Position numbers and translations under genes: made by a program. From NCBI GenBank assembly GCA_036274895.1, contig DASUEU010000051.1, positions 62,001-126,000 of the forward strand: a DNA stretch of 64,000 nucleotides. The letters are read 5' to 3'. Of the stretch, positions 36,777 to 45,471 are shown piece by piece; the first letter of the stretch is position 1; the number at the start of each line of letters is the position of its first letter. The notes under the pieces are model-generated. The model saw only the letters and a program-made list of their open reading frames with translations, did no database searches and was not told the origin of the DNA. The stretch comes from CALMKX01 sp036274895 (GTDB taxonomy: Bacteria; Acidobacteriota; Thermoanaerobaculia; Multivoradales; SZUA-115).

Positions 36777-38024
36777 TCAAGGCGGGCTCTGGTCCTCGAC
36801 GCTCCAGGCCGTTCCCACGGCCTCGTTGGGCAGGCCGGGGGCGGCCGGACTGGGGGCGTCGAGCAGAGAGAAGGTCGGGCTGATCGCTTCACTCGGCAGG
36901 CCGGAGGCCGCCGGGCTGGTCGTATCGAGCAACGAGAACGTCAGGCTCGCGGCTTCGTTGGGCAGGCCCGGGGCCGCCGGGCTGGTCGAATCGAGCAGAG
37001 AGAAGGCCGGGGACCCCGCCTCGTTGGGCAGGCCGGGGGCGCCGGGGTTCTGGCCGTCGAGCAGGGCCAGGGTCACCGGGAAGACCTCCCCTGGCGAAGC
37101 GAAGGGATCAACCGGCCGGCTGGCCGGGGCGAGGGGGTCGGAGCCGCTCGCCACCTCGTCGCCGTCGCCGAAGCCGTCGTCGTCGCTGTCGCCGTCCAGG
37201 GGGTCGGTGCCTCGGCTGCGCTCGTCGGCGTTGGTCAGGCCGTCGAAATCGTCGTCGCCCCCGGGCGAGAGCACCCGCAGGGTGTTGGCGGCCGAAGGCA
37301 GGGCCGTCGAGCTTCCCCCGCTGGAGCTGGCCACCAGGACGAAAAGGCCAGTGGTGCTCGCGCCGACGTTCAAAGCCAGGCTGGCCGAGGCGCCGTCCGG
37401 GGCCACGGTCGCGCCGTCCACGGTGATCGCCGGCGGCGCCAGGAGGGGGTGGAAGGCGAAGCCGGCACCGCCCAGGTTGACCCCCGTAACCGCCAGGTCC
37501 GCCACCACGTCCCCGGACAGCAGCAGGGCCGGGTCGAGGCCGGTGATCGCCGGCACGGCGGTCACCGTGAAGTCGCTGCTGGAGACGGCGGTCTCTCCGC
37601 CGACGGTCACCGAGATCGGCCCGGTCGCGGCACCCGTGGGCACGGTCACCAGCAGCTCGGTGGCGCTGGCGCTCGAAACGCTGGCCGGGGTGCCGGCGAA
37701 GGCCACCGCGTTGTCCCCGGCGAGGGCTGAGAAGCCCTGGCCTTGGAGCGTCACCTCCGTGCCCACCGGCCCCTGCCCGGGCGAGAAGTGGAAGAGGGCG
37801 AGGGCGGCCACGCCGGTGCGCCGGACCTCGAGCAGGTTGCCCACCGGGTCGTAAACGTACTCGACGACGTTGCCCGCGGAGTCCACCACCTTCACCAACT
37901 GGCCGAGGTCGTCGTAGAAGGCGCGGTGCGTGGCCGGGGGCTGGGCCGATAGCGACGCAGTAGAGACCAGCAGAGCCCAGACGACGAGCCAGGGCCGGAG
38001 TGGGGAGGAGGACCTAGAAGACAT
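36777..38024 (-). CDS. Exported protein: YD repeat, IPT/TIG domain, calcium-binding TSP3 repeat, tandem 22-residue repeats
   Basis: 415 residues. Signal peptide (VVWALLVSTASLSA); one and a half YD repeats (HRAFYDDLGQLVKVVDSAG, EYVYDPVGNLLEVRR) like those of the upstream Rhs protein; an IPT/TIG fold (GPVGTEVTLQGQGFS); a thrombospondin type-3 like stretch with DDDFDGLTNADE and DGDSDDDGFGDGDEVASG for calcium; then four 22-residue repeats (SLLDSTSPAAPGLPNEA type, residues 320-407). The start overlaps the Rhs stop by 11 nt, so the two are coupled. The short YD piece suggests that it arose from a split or duplicated Rhs gene. Inferred as a surface partner of the Rhs protein. Confidence 0.85.
   Translation of the reverse strand: MSSRSSSPLRPWLVVWALLVSTASLSAQPPATHRAFYDDLGQLVKVVDSAGNVVEYVYDPVGNLLEVRRTGVAALALFHFSPGQGPVGTEVTLQGQGFSALAGDNAVAFAGTPASVSSASATELLVTVPTGAATGPISVTVGGETAVSSSDFTVTAVPAITGLDPALLLSGDVVADLAVTGVNLGGAGFAFHPLLAPPAITVDGATVAPDGASASLALNVGASTTGLFVLVASSSGGSSTALPSAANTLRVLSPGGDDDFDGLTNADERSRGTDPLDGDSDDDGFGDGDEVASGSDPLAPASRPVDPFASPGEVFPVTLALLDGQNPGAPGLPNEAGSPAFSLLDSTSPAAPGLPNEAASLTFSLLDTTSPAASGLPSEAISPTFSLLDAPSPAAPGLPNEAVGTAWSVEDQSPP
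36804..37067 (-). repeat. Four tandem 66-bp coding repeats
   Basis: Encode four 22-residue units of consensus SLLDxxSPAAPGLPNEAxSxTF at the C-terminus of the preceding entry. Units differ at several positions, so they are not recent copies. The Pro-rich periodic sequence suggests an extended stalk or wall-spanning tail. Confidence 0.88.
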
Positions 38025-41000
38025 AGGTCACACACCCCACGACCGAGACGCCGGCTTCCGCCCCGATGCCGTAGGTCGTGCCGGCACTCGGTGTGGCCTG
38101 GACGCTGGGCTGGCCGCCGCCACAGCCACCCCCGATGGGTCCGGAGAGCCCCAGGCTACCGGAGACCCCGCCGCCGGAGCCGAAGGCGGCCTGGGCGTGG
38201 CCGACCAGGCTCACGTCGCCGCTCCAGCCGGGGCTCAAGGAGCCCGGGCTCACCGTCACGTTGCCGACGTTGATGAACAACCCTCCCCCTTTGACCACCC
38301 CCACCCCGCCACAGACCTTGAGCCCGATCAGGCCGTTGGTCGGGTCGACCACCAGGCTGCCGCCCAGCTGGCTGCGGCCACCGAGCCCGACCGAGGCGGT
38401 GCTGCTGGTCTCGACGACGGCGCGCCCTCGGGGGTCGGAGAGGGTGGTGGGACTGTTGGCCGCGTAGCGGTAGAGGTTGGGGTCGCCGCCGTCGAAGCCC
38501 AGGGGATCCTCGGAAAGGAAGCGGCCCAGCCCGGGGTCATAAACCCGGGCACCGAGCTGCACCAGGCCCGGCGCCACCTCGAAGCGGCCGAGGAAGCCCA
38601 GCTCGAAGCCGCTGCCCAAAGGGCTGGCCTGGCCGAACGGCTCGTAGCCATGGCGGGCCACCAGGGCACCGGTCGCGTCCAAGGTGGCGATGGTCGAGCC
38701 CGCGGGATCGCTCAGAGGCAGCTCCAGCGTGCCGTCCGGCCGCTCGAGGGCCAGGGTGGCGTCGAGGCCCCGGCCGGCGATCACCCGGGTGGTGCCGGCG
38801 GCGGTGTCGGCGGTGGCCAGCAGGTTGCCTAAGGGGTCGAAGAGATAACCGCGGGTGACGCCACCCTGCCGGCGCTTCAGGAGGTTGCCGGTGAAGTCGT
38901 AGGTGAGCTCGACCGGCGCTGCGCCGGGAGCGCTGATCGAGCGCAGGCGGCCGCGGGCATCCCAGCCGAAGGTGGTCGTCCCCGCGACCCCCTGGCGGGA
39001 GAGCAGGTGGCCGTCCTCGTCCCAGGTGAAGGTCTCGGTGCCGCTCGAAAGCAGGCGGTTGGCGTCGTCGTAGCTGGAGACCGAAGCCGGGGTGGCGAGC
39101 GGGCCCAGGTGCTCGCCGGTCGTCGAGGTCGGCCGGCCCAGGGCGTCGATCTCATAGGCCAGACTGGCCAGGGCTCCGCCGGCGTTGGCGTGGACCAAGG
39201 CGAGCACCCGGCCGAGGGGGTCGAGGGTGTAGTCGGAGCGCACGCCGTTGCTGCGCAAGGTGGCGGCCAGCCGACCGGCGTTGTCGTAGCCGAAGCTCGC
39301 TGCCAGGCTGCCGGCGGCCACGCTGGTGAGGCGGCCGGCCGGGTCGTAGCCGTAGTCGACCGGCGCCAGCCCCACCACCTGCCGCCGGCTCACCCGGCCG
39401 AGCAGGTCATAGGAAGTCTCGACCGTCCCCACCGGCGAGACCAATCGCACCTGGCGGCCGGCAGGGTCCCAGGCGAGCAGGTGGTCGCCGGCCACGGTGT
39501 CGCGGACGGCCACCAGGCGGCCCTCGGCGTCGTAGTCGTAGTCGGTCCGCGCGCCGTCCGGCTCAAGCTCGGCCACCAGCCGGTCCCGCTCGTCGTAGAC
39601 CAGCTGCCGGATCTGGCCCCGGCGGTTGGTGGTCGCGATCAGGTTGCCGGCCAGGTCATAGCTGAGATGCTCCTCCCGGCCCAGGGGATCGGTGCGGCGG
39701 ATCAGGCGGTTGGCCCCATCCCAGGCGAAGCTGGTGACCTTGCCCCGGGCGTCGGTCACCGAGAGCAGGTTGCCGGCGCCGTCCCAGCTGAAGCGGGTCA
39801 CCCCGCCGCGAGCGTCCGTGACGGCGACCAGCCGGTCCAGGGGGTCGTAGTCGAAGCGGCGCGCCCGTCCCTGGGGATCGATCACCTCGGCCAGCCGGTA
39901 CACGGCGTCATAGCCCAGACGGCTGGTCCGGCCCAGGGCGTCCACCACCTCCACCAGGTTGCCCCAGGCGTCGTAGGCATGGCGCGTGGTCCGGCCCAGG
40001 GGGTCGCGGGCCTCGAGCAACTGGCCGTTGGCGTCGTAAGTGTAGGAGCTCACCTTGCCGTCCTCGGCCGTGGCCGAGAGCAGGTTGCCGGCAGCGTCAT
40101 AGCTGAAGGTGGCGACGCCGCCCAGGGCGTCGGTGCGGGAGGTCGGCAGGGCGAGGTCCGGCAGGTAGGTGTAAGTCGTGGTGGCACCCACCGCGTCGGT
40201 CTCACCCGTGACGTTGCCCCGCTCGTCCCAGCTGAAGGAGCGCGCGCCTGCCGCCGGCACGCCGCAGGTGCTGCACGCCGCGTTGCCGGTGACCGAGGCC
40301 AGGAGGTTGCTGCCCGGCTCGAGGGTGAAGACGCGGGTCTGGCCGGTGGGGTCGGTGGCACCGAGCAGCAGCTGCTCCGAGCTGAAGCGGTAGCGGCTCA
40401 CTCGCCCCAGGGGGTCGGTGACGATGGTGCCGAGCAGGGGGCCCGAGGGGTCGTTGGGGTTGAGCAGCTGGTAGCTGAACTGCGTGACCCCGCCGTCCCC
40501 GGCGGTTTGCTGGGCCACCCGCCCGGCACCGTCGTAGGCGTTCTCGGCCACCACCACCCCGCGCGGGTCGATCACCCGCAGCAGGCGGTTGGCGCCGTCG
40601 TACTCGTAGCGGGTAAGGCCGCCGGCCGGGTCGGTCACCTCCGCCAGGGTGCCCTGGGCGTTGTAGGCATAGGCGACCGTGCGGCCGATCGGGTCGGTGA
40701 CCCCGGTGACCCGGTCCGAGCTATCCCAGTTGAGCAGCAGCTTGCGGCCCACCGGGTCGACGATCTCGAGGATCCGCAGGGGCCGGGCGCCGTCGCGAAC
40801 CAGGGTGACCGCGCCGCCGTTGCGGTCGGTGATCGACTCGAGCAGAGAGCCGAGCAGCAAGCTGCCGGTGGACACGAAGCGGTAGATCCCGCCGTCCTTG
40901 AAGCGCAGCTCGACGGCACCGCCGGCCAGGGTCATCCGGGCTCCGGCCAGGGCCGGGATGGCCTCGCTGACGAAGGTGTCGTCGGGTTGCCGGCGGAAGG

Positions 41001-42972
41001 GGAAGCGGTTGCCCTCGGGCGTGATCAGGTTGATCAGCAGGGCCGTCTGGGGCTGCGGGGTATCGAGGCGCCAGCCGTAGGAGTGGCCGGTGCCGATGCC
41101 GAAGGGGCCGGCCTCGCCCCAGCGGGTGCGGTAGGTGCGGGCGATCTCGATCGCCCCGCGGGGGCCCCGCAGGGCGAGGTCGGTGGCCCGCAGCACCTCG
41201 ATCCCGGAGGAGAGGTCCACCGGCTTGCCCGCCGAGGGGTTGCCGCCCAGGCCACCGCCGGCACCGGCGCTCCCTGGGGCTCCTGCCGCCAGGCAGCAGG
41301 GAGTCTTGCAGCCAGTGCCGGGGGGTGGCGGCGGTGGCACCGGGCCGTGCCAGTCGAAGTGCACCAGCCCGTAGCGGTGGCCGGGGCGAGCCGGATCGGG
41401 GTCGGGCACCACCTGCCGGCCGTCGGCGGAGATGGTGCCGGTGCCGTAGGGGACCATCAGGCCGAGGGTGGGGTCGAGGGTGATCAGCGGCATCTGGGTC
41501 CCTGGCGGGGTCGCCAGGAGGTTGGGGAACCACACCGCCACCGGCTGGCTGGCCGTGGCGTTGGCCGGCTGGAAGGCGACGATGAAGGGAGTGACCTGCC
41601 CGGGGGGCGGCGGCATGTCGTCGGGCAGGCGGTCGATGGGCACCTGGACACCGATCAGGGGAAAGGGATCGGGCTGGCTGCCGTCGAGCAAGGTGAAGAC
41701 CGTGCCGGCATAGACCGTCACCGAGAGGTTGGGGATGGTCTCGAAGACATGGGTCTGGTCGAAGGGGGCGTTCTGCTCGACGAAGAAGGTCTCGGAGCCG
41801 TCGATGCGGGGCAGGTGGACCAGCACCGGCGACACGGTGGCCTGGCCGGCGGTCAAGGTGAAGACCACGTCGAGGCCGGCGTACTGCCCGGGCGGCGCGG
41901 TGGCGGTCCGGCCGTCCCAGCGGATCAGCTGGGGGCCTACGCACTCGGCCGGCAGGTTGGTCAAGGCGAAGTTGCCGGCAGCATCCGTGACGGTCTGGCC
42001 GGCGCAGCCGGTGGCATTGCCCTGGCCGTCCCGGCCGAGCATCGAGACGACGACGCCGGCCAGCGGGGTCTGCAGGGGGTCGGCCACCACGGTGCGGCCC
42101 AGGAAGGAGGTGGTCAGGGGCTCGACGGTCAAGGTGACGGGCACGCTGTCGGCCAGGGCGACGCCGTCCACCGTGGCGCTCGCCGCGACGGCGAGGGGCC
42201 AACTGGCGGGCGCGGCGCCGGCCGGCACGGTCAAGGTGAGCAGGGCGCTTTGCCCGGCGGTGATCCGCGCCGGCGAGAAGCCGGCAGTGATCCCCGCGGG
42301 CAGGCCGGAGAGGGAGAGCTCGGCCAGGCGGTTGAAGCCGTCCGCAGAGGTCAGCCGGACGACCAGGCTGCCCCGCTGGCCGACCTGGATGGCGAGCGAC
42401 GGCGGCATCACCTCCAGGCTGAAGGCGCTGGTGGGCAGCACCAGCAGGGACGCGGCCGAGGTCACCGCCGGCCGGCCGGGCACCGTCACCCGCACGGGGC
42501 CGCTGGCCGCGCCGGCCGGCACGGTGAGAACGATCGAAACGGCATCGGCGGCGGTCACCGGCGCGTCGAGCGCTCCCCCCCCCTGGCGGCTCAGCTCCAC
42601 TCGCGGCGGCAGGCCCAGGGGCGAGGCCAGGCCCGTGCCCGTGAGGGTGACCGACTGCCCCGCGCGCACCGCGCTGGGCTCAAGACCCGTGACCACGGGC
42701 AGGGGCAGCGCGGCGATCGCCGTCACGCAGACCAGATCGCGCACGTCGACGGCGCCGTCCCGGGTGCAGTCCGGGTCGCCCGGCGCCGTGCCGCGCTCGA
42801 GGATGACGTCGCGGATGGCCGGCAGGTCGGCGGCGTCTACGACGCCGTCGGCCGAAGCGTCGCCGGGCAGGCTCTGGGCGGGGCTCGAAGAAGGAAGGAG
42901 CAGCAAGAGCGCGGCCGCGAAAGCGACCGCGGACCGGCTAAGTCCCGAAGAGGAGCCCCCGAAGTCGAGCAT
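38014..42972 (-). CDS. Large exported Rhs/YD-repeat protein with dockerin-like start
   Basis: 1652 residues; GGGAGG lies 4 nt before the ATG at 42970-42972. Order: signal peptide (VAFAAALLLLLPSSSPA); dockerin-like calcium pair (DASADGVVDAADL, DCTRDGAVDVRDL, about 38-80); IPT/TIG domain; Ig-like domains; carboxypeptidase-regulatory-like fold (GRTVVADPLQTPLAGVVVSM); Rhs N-terminal DUF6531-like region (DLALRGPRGAIEIARTYRT); more than twenty YD repeats (e.g. TRYEYDGANRLLRVIDPRG); the Rhs core (GARVYDPGLGRFLSEDPLGF, YRYAANSPTTLSDPRGRA). After DPRGR comes a Gly-rich tail of about 120 residues ending in CVTYVF, not similar to a toxin I know. It heads a four-gene exported-protein operon. No immunity-like gene follows, so a polymorphic toxin role is unproven. 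Confidence 0.92.
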   Translation of the reverse strand: MLDFGGSSSGLSRSAVAFAAALLLLLPSSSPAQSLPGDASADGVVDAADLPAIRDVILERGTAPGDPDCTRDGAVDVRDLVCVTAIAALPLPVVTGLEPSAVRAGQSVTLTGTGLASPLGLPPRVELSRQGGGALDAPVTAADAVSIVLTVPAGAASGPVRVTVPGRPAVTSAASLLVLPTSAFSLEVMPPSLAIQVGQRGSLVVRLTSADGFNRLAELSLSGLPAGITAGFSPARITAGQSALLTLTVPAGAAPASWPLAVAASATVDGVALADSVPVTLTVEPLTTSFLGRTVVADPLQTPLAGVVVSMLGRDGQGNATGCAGQTVTDAAGNFALTNLPAECVGPQLIRWDGRTATAPPGQYAGLDVVFTLTAGQATVSPVLVHLPRIDGSETFFVEQNAPFDQTHVFETIPNLSVTVYAGTVFTLLDGSQPDPFPLIGVQVPIDRLPDDMPPPPGQVTPFIVAFQPANATASQPVAVWFPNLLATPPGTQMPLITLDPTLGLMVPYGTGTISADGRQVVPDPDPARPGHRYGLVHFDWHGPVPPPPPPGTGCKTPCCLAAGAPGSAGAGGGLGGNPSAGKPVDLSSGIEVLRATDLALRGPRGAIEIARTYRTRWGEAGPFGIGTGHSYGWRLDTPQPQTALLINLITPEGNRFPFRRQPDDTFVSEAIPALAGARMTLAGGAVELRFKDGGIYRFVSTGSLLLGSLLESITDRNGGAVTLVRDGARPLRILEIVDPVGRKLLLNWDSSDRVTGVTDPIGRTVAYAYNAQGTLAEVTDPAGGLTRYEYDGANRLLRVIDPRGVVVAENAYDGAGRVAQQTAGDGGVTQFSYQLLNPNDPSGPLLGTIVTDPLGRVSRYRFSSEQLLLGATDPTGQTRVFTLEPGSNLLASVTGNAACSTCGVPAAGARSFSWDERGNVTGETDAVGATTTYTYLPDLALPTSRTDALGGVATFSYDAAGNLLSATAEDGKVSSYTYDANGQLLEARDPLGRTTRHAYDAWGNLVEVVDALGRTSRLGYDAVYRLAEVIDPQGRARRFDYDPLDRLVAVTDARGGVTRFSWDGAGNLLSVTDARGKVTSFAWDGANRLIRRTDPLGREEHLSYDLAGNLIATTNRRGQIRQLVYDERDRLVAELEPDGARTDYDYDAEGRLVAVRDTVAGDHLLAWDPAGRQVRLVSPVGTVETSYDLLGRVSRRQVVGLAPVDYGYDPAGRLTSVAAGSLAASFGYDNAGRLAATLRSNGVRSDYTLDPLGRVLALVHANAGGALASLAYEIDALGRPTSTTGEHLGPLATPASVSSYDDANRLLSSGTETFTWDEDGHLLSRQGVAGTTTFGWDARGRLRSISAPGAAPVELTYDFTGNLLKRRQGGVTRGYLFDPLGNLLATADTAAGTTRVIAGRGLDATLALERPDGTLELPLSDPAGSTIATLDATGALVARHGYEPFGQASPLGSGFELGFLGRFEVAPGLVQLGARVYDPGLGRFLSEDPLGFDGGDPNLYRYAANSPTTLSDPRGRAVVETSSTASVGLGGRSQLGGSLVVDPTNGLIGLKVCGGVGVVKGGGLFINVGNVTVSPGSLSPGWSGDVSLVGHAQAAFGSGGGVSGSLGLSGPIGGGCGGGQPSVQATPSAGTTYGIGAEAGVSVVGCVTYVF

Positions 42973-43113
42973 GGAGCCTCCCGCAGCCCAGGCCAACCGG
43001 CCGGTCCCCTGCGGGCGCCGGTCCGGCCCACTGCGCTCACCGAGTCAAACGGATGGTACGAGGGTACGCCGAAGTCTCGAGCTGATCAAGGTCATCGACA
43101 AGAAAACGGGTGC

Positions 43114-43138
43114 GGAGGGGTGAATCCCTCACCCCTCC
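43114..43138 (-). terminator. Terminator after the M28 peptidase gene
   Basis: Perfect 10-bp stem (GGAGGGGTGA at 43114-43123 and TCACCCCTCC at 43129-43138, loop of 5). On the minus strand it is followed by GCACCCGTTTTCTTG. It lies 6 nt after the TAG stop at 43145. Confidence 0.8.
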
Positions 43139-43144
43139 CCGCCC

Positions 43145-45394
43145 CTACCTCCCCTGCCAGATCTCCGCGGCCTTGCTCACGTCGTCCGCGAAGCGCTTCA
43201 GGGACGCCGAGACGGCGTCGACGGCAGCGGGGATCTCGGCCCAGCGGCGCAGCTCGATCGCCTCGCGCACCGCCGGTAGGGTCTTGACGCCGTAGCCGGT
43301 GTAGAAGCCCGGGGCGTAGATCTGGTGGCGGTACCAGGGCCGGCCGGGGAGGCCTTGAGCGCTGGTGAGCGCTCGCTCGAGGCCGAGCAGGATGCGGTCC
43401 AGACGCGCCGCCTCTTCAGCGGTCAAGGGCTGGTCCCCGGCGAGCCGCGCCGCACGGTGCTTGTCGTAGCTCGCCACGCTGGCGTCGAGATCCTCGAGGG
43501 CGTTCTCAAGCGGCGCGAAGTTCAAGTGCGGCACCGGGTCCTTGGGGTCCGGCACCACGAAGGTCTTTGTCGGGTCCGCCACCAGCCGGTAGACCCCCTC
43601 GGCGATGCGCCGGTTCTCCTTCTCGGTCTCGGCGCGCATCGAGTCGGCGAGGGCGATCACCTCGTCGGTGTAGCGCCGGGCGTACTTGGCCAGGCGCCCC
43701 GGCTCGATCGGCAGCACGTCGGCGTTGGCCAGGCGCAGCACCACCCGGCCGGCGCTCTTGGCCAGGGCCACGCCGTAGTGGAAGCCGGGGTCCCCGAAGC
43801 GCACGTAGTGATCGAAGGAGTCGTAGATCGAGTGGTACTGGCCGTACTCCTCCTCGTCCCCGAAGCTGATGTTGAGGGAGGCGATCCCCAGATGCTGGAG
43901 GAAGGGCGTGTAGTCCGAGCCCGAGCCCAGGGCCGAGAGGCGCAGCTCGGTGGCGTCCTCGTCGAGGGAGCCCCACACCCGGCCGTAGGCCAGACTGCGC
44001 TCGAGCACGCTGCCGCCGGTCTGGGGATCGGTCACCGCCGAGACCGCGCCGCTGACCAGCCCTTCGAGGGTGTGGGAGCCGCCGCCGCCGAAGAAGCCTC
44101 GGGTGTTGGAGTCCGAGTTGACGTAGACCACGGCCTTGTCCGCCAGCTCCTTGGCGTGGTGCTCCACCCACTCGGTCGAGCCCAGCAGGCCCTGCTCCTC
44201 GGCGCCCCACAGGGCGTAGACGATGGTGCGGCGGGGCCGGAAACCGGCCTTGACCAGCTCGGCCACCCCTCGTGCCTCCTCGAGCACGGCCACCGCACCG
44301 GAGACCGGGTCGGTGGCGCCGGTGACCCAGCCGTCATGGTGGTTGCCGCGGATCACCCACTGGTCCGGCAGCTCGGCACCGGGCAGGCGGGCGATCACGT
44401 CGTAGGCCGGCGCCAGGTCCCAGTTGAAGGCCAGCTTGAGCCGCACCTTGGCCGGCCCGGGGCCCAGGTGGTAGGTGAAGGGCAGGGCGCCCCGCCACTC
44501 CCGCGGCGCCACCGGCCCGCCGAGGGCGCGCAGCAGCGGCTCGGCATCGCGGGCGGAGATCGGCAGCACGGGGATCCGGGTCAGATCCTTGGCTTCGGCC
44601 AGAGGCAGCCGCGGCGCGTCCTTGGTGGCGCCGATGAACGGCGTGAGGGGGTCGCCCGACATCAGGGGCGCGTCCTTGACCGAGCCCCGCTGCACGCCGG
44701 AAGGGGGCCGCCAGCCCCCCTTGGGGTAGATGTCGCCGGCAGCGTAGCCATCCTCCACCGGATCCGAGTAGATGATGCAGCCCACGGCGCCGTGCTCGGC
44801 CGCCACCTTGGGCTTGATGCCCCGCCAGGAGCGGCCGTACTTGGCGAGGACGATCTTGCCTTCGACCGAGATGCCGTGCTTGGCCAGCTCCTCGTAGTCC
44901 TCGGGCAGGCCCCAGTTGACGTAGACCAGGTCAGCGGTGACGTCGCCGTCGATCGAGTAGATGTTGTAGGTGGGCAGCTGCTCGGCCTTCTGGCCGGAGG
45001 TGGAGTCCTCGGGGATGGTGTCCTCCACCAGGCCGGCCACGAACTTGGTGGGCGCCAGTAGCTCGACCCGCCTCTCCCTCGGCGTCGGCATCAGCACCCA
45101 GAACTCCTCGATCTCGGCCTGGTAGCCCCAGGAGCGGAACAGCGACAGCAGCAGCTCGGCATTGGCCTTGGCCCCCGGTGAGCCGGTGTGGTTGGGGCGG
45201 GCGGTGAGCTGGCGCATCCACTCGCGCAGGTTCTCGGCCTTCAAGACGCCGTCGAAGCGCTGCTCCAGGGCCACCTGCTCGGCCGCCCGAGAGGCCGAGA
45301 AGCCCAGCAGCGAGGGCGCGTCGGCCCGCAGGTCGAAGGGTCCGAAAGTGACGAAGCTGATAAGCAGGAGGAGCCAGGCCGCGGGTCGGCGCAT
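43145..45394 (-). CDS. Exported M28-family metallopeptidase (glutamate carboxypeptidase II-like)
   Basis: 749 residues, the length of PSMA/transferrin-receptor-like peptidases. Signal peptide (AAWLLLLISFVTFGPFDL); PA domain insertion (VEGKIVLAKYGRSWRG, GAVGCIIYSDPVEDG); M28 catalytic core with the two-zinc ligands: His in GNHHDGW near 350, the bridging Asp in GATDPVSG, Glu pair in WGAEEQGLLGS near 396, Asp in YVNSDS near 426 and His in QYHSIYDSFDHY near 520. A C-terminal helical dimerisation domain follows. It removes C-terminal residues from peptides in the periplasm or outside. AAAGGA precedes the start. With the S41 and S9 enzymes it suggests a peptide-feeding lifestyle. Confidence 0.95.
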   Translation of the reverse strand: MRRPAAWLLLLISFVTFGPFDLRADAPSLLGFSASRAAEQVALEQRFDGVLKAENLREWMRQLTARPNHTGSPGAKANAELLLSLFRSWGYQAEIEEFWVLMPTPRERRVELLAPTKFVAGLVEDTIPEDSTSGQKAEQLPTYNIYSIDGDVTADLVYVNWGLPEDYEELAKHGISVEGKIVLAKYGRSWRGIKPKVAAEHGAVGCIIYSDPVEDGYAAGDIYPKGGWRPPSGVQRGSVKDAPLMSGDPLTPFIGATKDAPRLPLAEAKDLTRIPVLPISARDAEPLLRALGGPVAPREWRGALPFTYHLGPGPAKVRLKLAFNWDLAPAYDVIARLPGAELPDQWVIRGNHHDGWVTGATDPVSGAVAVLEEARGVAELVKAGFRPRRTIVYALWGAEEQGLLGSTEWVEHHAKELADKAVVYVNSDSNTRGFFGGGGSHTLEGLVSGAVSAVTDPQTGGSVLERSLAYGRVWGSLDEDATELRLSALGSGSDYTPFLQHLGIASLNISFGDEEEYGQYHSIYDSFDHYVRFGDPGFHYGVALAKSAGRVVLRLANADVLPIEPGRLAKYARRYTDEVIALADSMRAETEKENRRIAEGVYRLVADPTKTFVVPDPKDPVPHLNFAPLENALEDLDASVASYDKHRAARLAGDQPLTAEEAARLDRILLGLERALTSAQGLPGRPWYRHQIYAPGFYTGYGVKTLPAVREAIELRRWAEIPAAVDAVSASLKRFADDVSKAAEIWQGR

Positions 45395-45455
45395 GCGGGG
45401 GTCCTTTCGCGAGGGTGGGGGTCGGTGGTCGGTGCGGAGGGGATTCTATCGAGGT

Positions 45456-45471
45456 ATGGTCTCCGGACCAT
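45456..45471. promoter_or_regulatory. Hairpin/palindrome overlapping the Uma2 start codon
   Basis: ATGGTC-TCCG-GACCAT is a perfect 6-bp inverted repeat whose right arm contains the first two bases of the ATG at 45470-45472. There is no Shine-Dalgarno sequence. A self-binding operator or a leaderless start with a hairpin is possible; the sequence does not distinguish them. Confidence 0.4.

Noticed and set aside
38014..38420. Possible polymorphic-toxin tip after the Rhs core
   Set aside because: The tail is Gly/Ser/Val-rich with no nuclease, deaminase or ADP-ribosyltransferase motif and no immunity-like gene follows; left as unknown.
38680..40900. Regular spacing of similar DNA units suggesting a CRISPR or tandem array
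   Set aside because: The periodicity comes from YD repeats in coding sequence; units are divergent and in frame, with no spacers.
39007..43287. Very long open frame (over 1400 codons) on the plus strand opposite the Rhs gene
   Set aside because: It is antisense to the YD repeats and rich in Gly, Val, His and Gln in a pattern mirroring the other strand; no ribosome-binding site, no domain. High GC removes stop codons.
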